Assembly: GCA_022786545.1 (NCBI GenBank)
Contig: JALFXV010000079.1
Coordinates: 1-52,835, forward strand
Source: Selenomonadaceae bacterium
Lineage (GTDB): Bacteria > Bacillota > Negativicutes > Selenomonadales > Selenomonadaceae
Length of the DNA stretch: 52,835 bases
Direction of reading: 5' to 3'
In this document: positions 47,311 through 52,835 of the stretch, piece after piece
Layout: every line of letters starts with the position of its first letter
How positions within the stretch are numbered: the stretch's first letter is position 1
Program-made: the position numbers and the translations under genes
Notes under the pieces: generated by a model
The model's database searches: none
Seen by the model: only the letters and a program-made list of their open reading frames with translations
Told to the model about the DNA's origin: nothing

Positions 47311-47317
47311 AGCATAT

Positions 47318-47373
47318 TGCATGTGACCAAATACATGCAATTAAATGTATGCGATTAACTACGTGAGGTTAAG
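47318..47373. repeat. Four degenerate 14-bp repeats between csm4 and csm5
   Basis: The units TGCATGTGACCAAA, TACATGCAATTAAA, TGTATGCGATTAAC and TACGTGAGGTTAAG follow one another without gaps up to 3 bases before the csm5 start. GTGAGGTTAAG at the end may serve as the csm5 ribosome binding site. Confidence 0.7.
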
Positions 47374-47376
47374 TTT

Positions 47377-48522
47377 ATGAATGATTTTTTGGAAAGCAGG
47401 ATTTGCAGGCTGACCTGCGTGGCACCAGTCCATATTGGCAGCGGCCAGGTTCTAAAGTCATTTGAATATTTATATGACAAGGACAGGCGGCAGGTTTATT
47501 TTCTCAATGAGGGAAAATGGGCGCAATTCCTGGCAGGCAATAAGCTGCTGGATGAGTTTACTGCCATTTTGGGGCGAAAAAGCAATTTCAGCAGGATAAA
47601 TATCTGGCAGTGGCTGCAAGATAAAGGTTTCAGTGCTGAGGCTTGCGATGGTTTCATCAAGCGGAAAGCTGCCTTAAAGGCGGAGTTATCCGATGAAAAA
47701 GGCACGTTAAATGATATTTCCACTGGCATTTGTGACGGCAGCGGAAAATTGTATGTTCCAGGCAGTTCCATCAAGGGCATGTTGCGCACAGGGATAATCT
47801 TCCATCTGCTGGAAAATAGTCCGAGGATGAAAAATCTTTTTTATAGAAAGCTGCGTGACAGCTTGCATGCGAATGATAGGAAATGTGATTTGAGGGGTCT
47901 GTCTGATAAACTAGAAAACAGTTTTCTTGAGTGCAAAGATGAAAGCAATAACGTGAAGAAATTACTTGCAGGTCTGCGAGCAGGTGACGCATTAGCAGAG
48001 GATGGAGCCGTGTTTGATTCTGTAATTTTACAGAGAACATATGGCACAACCTATGGCGGTAGAAAAAAAGAATTTGAGAAAAAATTGGATGTGTTTTGGG
48101 AATGTATTCCTGCTGGCAGTGAGTTTATGTTGCAGATTTCTCTGGACAAGGCCATGCTGCATAAAATTGGCATCGGCTCCATTGAGGAAATTTTCGGCTA
48201 TTGCCGTTCATTCATGCAGAGAGGCTTGCATTTGCAGGAGAAGGTCTTTGGCAGAAATTATGGTGCTTTGTTTGATGAGGCTCAGGGGGCTGATTGCTTC
48301 CTGGGAGCAGGGACGGGCTTTTTGCAGAAAAGTTTGTGGCTCAGCTTGTTTGCCGATGCTGGGGAGGCCATGAGGGAACTGAGAGGATTTTTAGACCAGT
48401 CCTTCCGGATACACAGGCATCGGGAGCAGGACAAGGCTATCTCGCCCCGGACTATTAAGCTGGCCGTCAGTGGCAGGCAGAAGCAGATGATGGGCTTGTG
48501 CAAGCTGGAGGTGATTTCATAA
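47377..48522 (+). CDS. csm5: Csm5, type III-A subunit (Cas7-like)
   Basis: A 381-residue RAMP protein: CRLTCVAPVHIGSGQVLKSFEYLYDKDRRQVYFLNE is the Csm5 start and YVPGSSIKGMLRTGI the conserved RAMP motif. It caps the Csm filament and aids crRNA 3' maturation. The stop overlaps the cas6 start (TAATG). Confidence 0.93.
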   Translation: MNDFLESRICRLTCVAPVHIGSGQVLKSFEYLYDKDRRQVYFLNEGKWAQFLAGNKLLDEFTAILGRKSNFSRINIWQWLQDKGFSAEACDGFIKRKAALKAELSDEKGTLNDISTGICDGSGKLYVPGSSIKGMLRTGIIFHLLENSPRMKNLFYRKLRDSLHANDRKCDLRGLSDKLENSFLECKDESNNVKKLLAGLRAGDALAEDGAVFDSVILQRTYGTTYGGRKKEFEKKLDVFWECIPAGSEFMLQISLDKAMLHKIGIGSIEEIFGYCRSFMQRGLHLQEKVFGRNYGALFDEAQGADCFLGAGTGFLQKSLWLSLFADAGEAMRELRGFLDQSFRIHRHREQDKAISPRTIKLAVSGRQKQMMGLCKLEVIS

Positions 48523-49307
48523 TGCCTGAATTGTGCCGTTTGGAACTGAGGCTGTCTATTCCTCCCCATGAGCAGATTCATGCCGCTATGGGCTCTGTAT
48601 TTCATGGTTTGCTGATGGATATAGTGGGAAGTGATGTGGCGGCCTGGCTGCATGATGAAAGTAGCCATCGCCCCTTTAGCCAGTGTGTTTATTTCAATAA
48701 AGAACTTGGTGTGCCTGTCTGGCGGATTTGTACCTTATCAGAGGAAGCACACAGGAATATCATTTTGCCAGTGCTGGATTTGATGGGGGAAAGGATGTTT
48801 TTGGCGCAAAAGCATTGGGAAATTGTGCTGGAGGATATTATCAGCTACGCAGAGGCTGGCTATCAGGAACTGGCTGATGAGGTATTTTTGGCAGAGGAAT
48901 TGCCGGGGGGCGGTGTGCTGAATCTGCTTACAACTGTCAGCTTTAAGCGTGATGGGCACTATGTTATCCTGCCAGAGCTTTATCTCATGTTCCAAAATCT
49001 TATTGCCAGATGGAATAATCTGTTCCCAGAAAATATCATCAGTGCCCGGGGATTGGAGCATGAATTGGCAAGCTGTTGCCATATAACAAAATATGCGCTT
49101 CATACACAAACTTTTTCCGTAAATAATGGAAATGTATATGGCTTTTGTGGTAATATAAGGGTGAAGTTTTCTGGTAATGATATGACCAGAAGATTAATGA
49201 ATTTGATTTTCCTGTATGCTAATTTTGCCGGTATCGGCATCAAAACTGCACTGGGAATGGGAGCGGTGGATTATCAGGGATATGCAAATCCCCGCCGTTC
49301 CTCGTAA
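48522..49307 (+). CDS. cas6: CRISPR RNA endonuclease Cas6
   Basis: A 261-residue Cas6 with a C-terminal glycine-rich loop GIGIKTALGMGAV. It should cut the array 2 transcript at the base of the CCCC-GTAA-GGGG hairpin, leaving a handle ending ACGGAAAC. ATG 48522 has a near-perfect GGAGGTGA site seven bases upstream. I-C uses Cas5c instead, so this Cas6 probably serves array 2 only. Confidence 0.92.
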   Translation: MPELCRLELRLSIPPHEQIHAAMGSVFHGLLMDIVGSDVAAWLHDESSHRPFSQCVYFNKELGVPVWRICTLSEEAHRNIILPVLDLMGERMFLAQKHWEIVLEDIISYAEAGYQELADEVFLAEELPGGGVLNLLTTVSFKRDGHYVILPELYLMFQNLIARWNNLFPENIISARGLEHELASCCHITKYALHTQTFSVNNGNVYGFCGNIRVKFSGNDMTRRLMNLIFLYANFAGIGIKTALGMGAVDYQGYANPRRSS

Positions 49308-49424
49308 ATAGTGGCTTTAGGGGAGTTTTTTTCGGGTAATGCCCGCCTGCGTTGCCTGAAAAAATCCTCCCCGCCGCAAACAGTCCTTTGAGGGCAGTGC
49401 TGTCAAGCATCTCAGGAGATGAAG
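49308..49424 (+). promoter_or_regulatory. Leader region of CRISPR array 2 with a long hairpin
   Basis: 117 bases between cas6 and the first repeat. GGGGAG-TTTTTTTC-GG (from 49320) is nearly complementary to CCTGAAAAAATCCTCCCC (to about 49372), giving a long imperfect hairpin. It could be a terminator for the csm operon or part of the leader. The degenerate last repeat on the other side supports a leader here. Confidence 0.6.
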
Positions 49425-51122
49425 GTTAAAAACAAAAATCCCCGTAAGGGGACGGAAACTTGTCCAACTGGATTTTCCGTTTACTAGAACGTCCAATAGG
49501 TTAAAAACAAAAATCCCCGTAAGGGGACGGAAACCAAAACCCTTAGAACGGCAATACTCAAGTGCCTGTGCCTCGTTAAAAACAAAAATCCCCGTAAGGG
49601 GACGGAAACACCAGCCAGTCCATACCTCTTCCCTCCTCTATGACATGCCCGGTTAAAAACAAAAATCCCCGTAAGGGGACGGAAACTATGGCAGAGCGGA
49701 CAGTCAAAGTTCTCGTCATCGTGTAGTTAAAAACAAAAATCCCCGTAAGGGGACGGAAACTCCAGCAACGCTTCTTTCATCTTTGACATTTCCTTATAGG
49801 TTAAAAACAAAAATCCCCGTAAGGGGACGGAAACGGTTAGAGCACCGAAAATATGAATTGTATACATTTTGATTACGTTAAAAACAAAAATCCCCGTAAG
49901 GGGACGGAAACTTACATTTCCCTCGTCATCATGGTACACCACCATATCACCGTTAAAAACAAAAATCCCCGTAAGGGGACGGAAACAGGAGGAAATAAAA
50001 ATGGAAACAACAAAAACTGAATTCACCGTTAAAAACAAAAATCCCCGTAAGGGGACGGAAACAGCTTGTTTCTTGATAGTTTCCGTTAGCGTCCACAAAG
50101 GTTAAAAACAAAAATCCCCGTAAGGGGACGGAAACTTTTTTCACCTCTATTCTATTTCATAGTCAAGCGGTTCCTGTTAAAAACAAAAATCCCCGTAAGG
50201 GGACGGAAACTCTGGCATGTTCCCGTAGTATTCCAGCGGCTCAGCCCCGGAGGTTAAAAACAAAAATCCCCGTAAGGGGACGGAAACTTCTCCTGCACTA
50301 TGGCAGGCACACCATTTATTTAACTTACAATGGTTAAAAACAAAAATCCCCGTAAGGGGACGGAAACAATGAAGTCCTCTGGCATGTTCCCGTAGTATTC
50401 CAGCGTTAAAAACAAAAATCCCCGTAAGGGGACGGAAACCACTTCTGCATACACGCCTTTGCCTGCCAGCGCGTTTGCGTTAAAAACAAAAATCCCCGTA
50501 AGGGGACGGAAACTACGCCAAAACGCCCTCGTTATAGCGTCCCAGATTTGTGATAGGTTAAAAACAAAAATCCCCGTAAGGGGACGGAAACTCTGGGCTG
50601 CTTGCTTCCGTATAATCCTGATTCGGAAAGTGTTAAAAACAAAAATCCCCGTAAGGGGACGGAAACCACGCCGGAAGCGTTGATAAACATCAACACGGCA
50701 CTCGCGTTAAAAACAAAAATCCCCGTAAGGGGACGGAAACAAAGCAGTTTCAGCAATAGAAGCCGGAGGCATCCGGGTGAAGGTTAAAAACAAAAATCCC
50801 CGTAAGGGGACGGAAACTTTGGCAGGAGGGGCAGGGGAAGGTATCCCTCCTCTACGATAGTTAAAAACAAAAATCTGGACGCGTCTAGTATGGATAGGTT
50901 TTATTTTATCCATATAGTATCCCTCCTCTACGATAGTTAAAAACAAAAATCCCCGTAAGGGGACGGAAACTGCCTTTTTGTTCTATCTCATAATCAAAAT
51001 TAATACCGCTGGTTAAAAACAAAAATCCCCGTAAGGGGACGGAAACGTCATCATCTAATAAGCCGAATAACTCATTTCTATAACGCGGTTAAAAACAAAA
51101 ATCCCCGTAAGGGGACGGAAAA
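49425..51122 (+). CRISPR. CRISPR array 2 (type III-A), 22 full repeats plus one split repeat
   Basis: The 35-bp repeat starts GTTAAAAACAAAAATCCCCG and ends TAAGGGGACGGAAAC, with a CCCC-GTAA-GGGG hairpin and handle ACGGAAAC. Spacers are 37-45 bp. One repeat at 50860 is cut after 16 bases and followed by a 60-base stretch (see the separate entry). The last repeat (51088) ends in A instead of C. Read left to right, most spacers are antisense to open coding frames, as needed for RNA targeting. Confidence 0.98.
50841..50951 (+). other. Off-register insertion in array 2 with 35-bp target duplication
   Basis: The 35 bases at 50841-50875 (last 19 of a spacer plus first 16 of a repeat) recur exactly at 50917-50951. 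Between them lie 41 unique bases (50876-50916) containing TATGGATA/TATCCATA. 35 bp is exactly the repeat length and 41 bp is an ordinary spacer length for this array. Confidence 0.85.
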
Positions 51123-51146
51123 TTTTATATGGAAGTGGGAGTGAAT

Positions 51147-52142
51147 ATGAGTTTTGTGTACATCACAGAAGAAAATGCCAAGCTGCAGAAGAGGGGCGGC
51201 AGGTATCTGCTGGGACGCAATCTGGAAGTGATAATGGAAATCCCGGAGGAACTGCTGGAAGGGCTGGTTCTGATTGGCCGCGTTCAAGTTTCGTCTGAGG
51301 CGATGGTAAGCCTGCTGGAAAGCGGTGTGCCTGTGACCTGGTTATCTCATACTGGCAAATATTATGGACGGCTTTCTTCCACAAGCCATGTGGATGTGTT
51401 CCGCCAGCAGAAGCAGATACAGTTGCAAAAATCGCCGTTTTTCCTGACACTGAGCAAAAAGTGCATTGAGGCAAAGGTGCATAACCAGCTTACTGTCCTG
51501 CGCCGCTACAATCGCAGGGCAAACAGCAGGGAAGTGGAGACGGCCATTAACAATATTCTGGCAATACGCAGGCATATCGGTTCAGCAGAAGATAGTGAGC
51601 AGCTGATGGGCTTTGAAGGCATTATTGCCAAGAATTATTTTGCTGCCCTGGGGAAGCTAATGCCGGAAGGCTTTGAATTTACCAAACGCAGCAAAAGGCC
51701 GCCGCTGGACCCGTTCAACTCAATGCTCAGTTTTGGCTATACGTTGCTCATGTATGAGATTTATACCGCCGTGGAAGGGATGGGGCTGAATCCGTATTTT
51801 GGCTATTTGCACGCATTAAAAAATCACCACCCGGCACTGGCCTCTGACCTGATGGAAGAATGGCGGGCAGTGATTGTAGATTCTATGGTATTGGGGCTGG
51901 TGCATCATAATGAAATAAAGGCAGAGCATTTTTATACCAAGGATGACCGGCCCGGCATTTTTCTGAGCCGTGAGGGCAGGGCAATCTTCCTGCGTGCTTT
52001 TGAAAAGCGTATGCGCCAGGAAAATAAGTATATGGATGTGGATTTGTCCTATAGAAAATCTATAGTGCATCAGGCCGGCCTGTTTTCCCAGGCGATGATG
52101 GCAGAAAATGCGGATATTTATAAGCCGCTGAGAGTGCGTTAG
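51147..52142 (+). CDS. cas1: CRISPR-associated integrase Cas1 (type III-A locus)
   Basis: A 331-residue Cas1 with metal ligands E157 (MGFEGIIAK), H222 (YLHALKNHHP) and D234 (ASDLMEEW). ATG 51147 follows GGGAG by 5 bases; the frame's earlier ATG lies 7 bases after the last repeat. The gene is transcribed away from the array and pairs with the following cas2. Confidence 0.95.
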   Translation: MSFVYITEENAKLQKRGGRYLLGRNLEVIMEIPEELLEGLVLIGRVQVSSEAMVSLLESGVPVTWLSHTGKYYGRLSSTSHVDVFRQQKQIQLQKSPFFLTLSKKCIEAKVHNQLTVLRRYNRRANSREVETAINNILAIRRHIGSAEDSEQLMGFEGIIAKNYFAALGKLMPEGFEFTKRSKRPPLDPFNSMLSFGYTLLMYEIYTAVEGMGLNPYFGYLHALKNHHPALASDLMEEWRAVIVDSMVLGLVHHNEIKAEHFYTKDDRPGIFLSREGRAIFLRAFEKRMRQENKYMDVDLSYRKSIVHQAGLFSQAMMAENADIYKPLRVR

Positions 52143-52161
52143 AAGGTCAAGGTTATGTGTT

Positions 52162-52509
52162 ATGGATATTGGCGTGTATGATGATTATGACAATTATGAT
52201 AGTTATGAAGAAGTGGAGTTTGTTGCCAAATCTGATAAGAGATATATCGTTCTGGTGATTTATGACATAGTTGATAATAAAAAGCGAAACCGCATGGTCA
52301 AATGCCTGGAGAGCTACGGTGTGCGTGTGCAGAAGTCGGCATTTGAAGCGTATTTATCTAAAAAGCAATATGAGCAGCTGATGAAGGATGCCAGCAGGCT
52401 TATTGACAAGGAAACCGACTCGCTGCGTGTTTATCTGCTGGCGAATAATACTTCTGTGCGTTCATGGGGGATAGGTGACAAGCACATTGAGGATGTCATT
52501 ATCTTTTGA
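52162..52509 (+). CDS. cas2: CRISPR-associated protein Cas2 (type III-A locus) with acidic N-terminal extension
   Basis: A 115-residue Cas2; the fold starts at KRYIVLVIYDIVDNKKRNRM (catalytic-type D35) after an unusual 25-residue Tyr/Asp-rich extension. The extension is encoded by a 9-bp-periodic stretch (Asp/Asn/Ser-Tyr-Asp/Glu units). If the extension is not made, translation would have to start at a GTG near codon 18. Last gene of the III-A locus. Confidence 0.9.
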   Translation: MDIGVYDDYDNYDSYEEVEFVAKSDKRYIVLVIYDIVDNKKRNRMVKCLESYGVRVQKSAFEAYLSKKQYEQLMKDASRLIDKETDSLRVYLLANNTSVRSWGIGDKHIEDVIIF

Positions 52510-52526
52510 GGAGGAGTGTATCCCAG

Positions 52527-52572
52527 CAGCCCTGTATTTGCTTTCAAGACCGAATACAGGGCTGTTTCTTTT
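52527..52572 (+). terminator. Terminator after the III-A cas2
   Basis: CAGCCCTGTATT (52527-52538) pairs perfectly with AATACAGGGCTG (52553-52564), then TTTCTTTT. Confidence 0.9.
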
Positions 52573-52590
52573 GCTTTGATTACCGAATGT

Positions 52591-52835
52591 GCCGTAAAGC
52601 CCCTGCCTTTAGGCATGGGGATATAATTTGTCCACCGAATTTGCGTAAGCAATTGAAGGTGGACAAATTATATAATTGAAATATATATAACTTTGTGTTA
52701 TTATATAAGCATGAGTAAAACAATATATAAATCCAATAAGAATATCGTATATTCATGCAAATACCATGTTGTTTGGTGCCCTAAATATCGTAGAAAAGTA
52801 TTAATTAATGGTGTGGATTTAAGACTGAAGGAGCT
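52591..52835 (+). mobile_element. IS200/IS605-type element, left part
   Basis: The hairpin CCCCTGCC-TTTA-GGCATGGGG (52600-52620) is of the kind found at IS200/IS605 ends. Next, a 16-bp perfect inverted repeat (52621-52636 with 52658-52673) forms a long hairpin before the transposase gene, like the regulatory stem-loop known upstream of IS200 tnpA. The element continues beyond the window; the exact left boundary is not determined. Confidence 0.7.
52711..52835 (+). CDS. tnpA: IS200/IS605 family transposase TnpA, N-terminal part
   Basis: The first 41 codons, MSKTIYKSNKNIVYSCKYHV then VWCPKYRRKVL, match the N-terminus of the Y1 HUH transposase TnpA, which moves single-stranded IS DNA. The gene is cut by the window end, so the catalytic HUH pair and tyrosine cannot be checked. 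No clear ribosome binding site, consistent with tight translational control in this family. Confidence 0.85.
   Translation, partial: MSKTIYKSNKNIVYSCKYHVVWCPKYRRKVLINGVDLRLKE

Noticed and set aside
49727..50946. Frames on both strands within CRISPR array 2
   Set aside because: They consist of translated repeats (LKTKIPVRGRK, VSVPLRGFLFLT) joined to spacers.

Overview
The window looks like chromosomal DNA of a Firmicutes-type bacterium, most likely a Negativicutes (Selenomonas-like) species. The clues are an L27 precursor with the Firmicutes N-terminal extension next to its Prp protease gene, L21 and L13 leader RNAs, a PyrR-type pyrimidine attenuator, CheV, and frequent TTG and GTG starts behind strong Shine-Dalgarno sites. 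The genus is an inference, since no 16S sequence is present.

Region 1 (1-5000): the end of a 23S gene, 5S rRNA and a tRNA-His/Trp/Ser cluster, followed by an AT-rich AAA ATPase gene that looks accessory, an Asp/Glu racemase and an NCS2 purine permease broken by a 5-bp duplication. Region 2 (5000-16400): housekeeping genes in short operons: rplU-prp-rpmA, obg, yhbY, proB-proA, nadD-yqeK-LCP-rsfS-cvfB, cheV and rplM-rpsI. Region 3 (16400-21000): a lipoprotein sugar-type binding protein paired with a chemoreceptor, a relic of a RACo-like gene, and tmcAL on the minus strand. Region 4 (21000-29400): a pyrimidine operon, pyrB-pyrC-carA-carB-pyrF-pyrE, behind a promoter and PyrR attenuator. pyrK and pyrD are absent and a 24-bp repeat array lies in the place where they usually stand.

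Region 5 (29700-52510) is a defence island. A complete type I-C system (cas3-cas5c-cas8c-cas7c-cas4-cas1-cas2) is followed by a 33-repeat array. A pair of tandem 80-nt structured elements and a 7-bp-periodic spacer lead to a PcfJ-like gene. Then comes a complete type III-A system (cas10-csm2-csm3-csm4-csm5-cas6), a second array of 22 full repeats plus one split repeat, and its own cas1-cas2. An IS200/IS605-type element begins right after and runs off the window.

The most striking observations are: (i) an apparent off-register spacer insertion inside array 2, where a spacer-sized 41-bp segment is flanked by a 35-bp duplication that has exactly the repeat length but is shifted 19 bp; (ii) the tandem three-way-junction elements, whose two copies differ by compensatory base-pair changes; and (iii) short-period degenerate repeats (7, 9, 12, 14, 24 and 27 bp) directly in front of several genes, in one case extending into a coding sequence.
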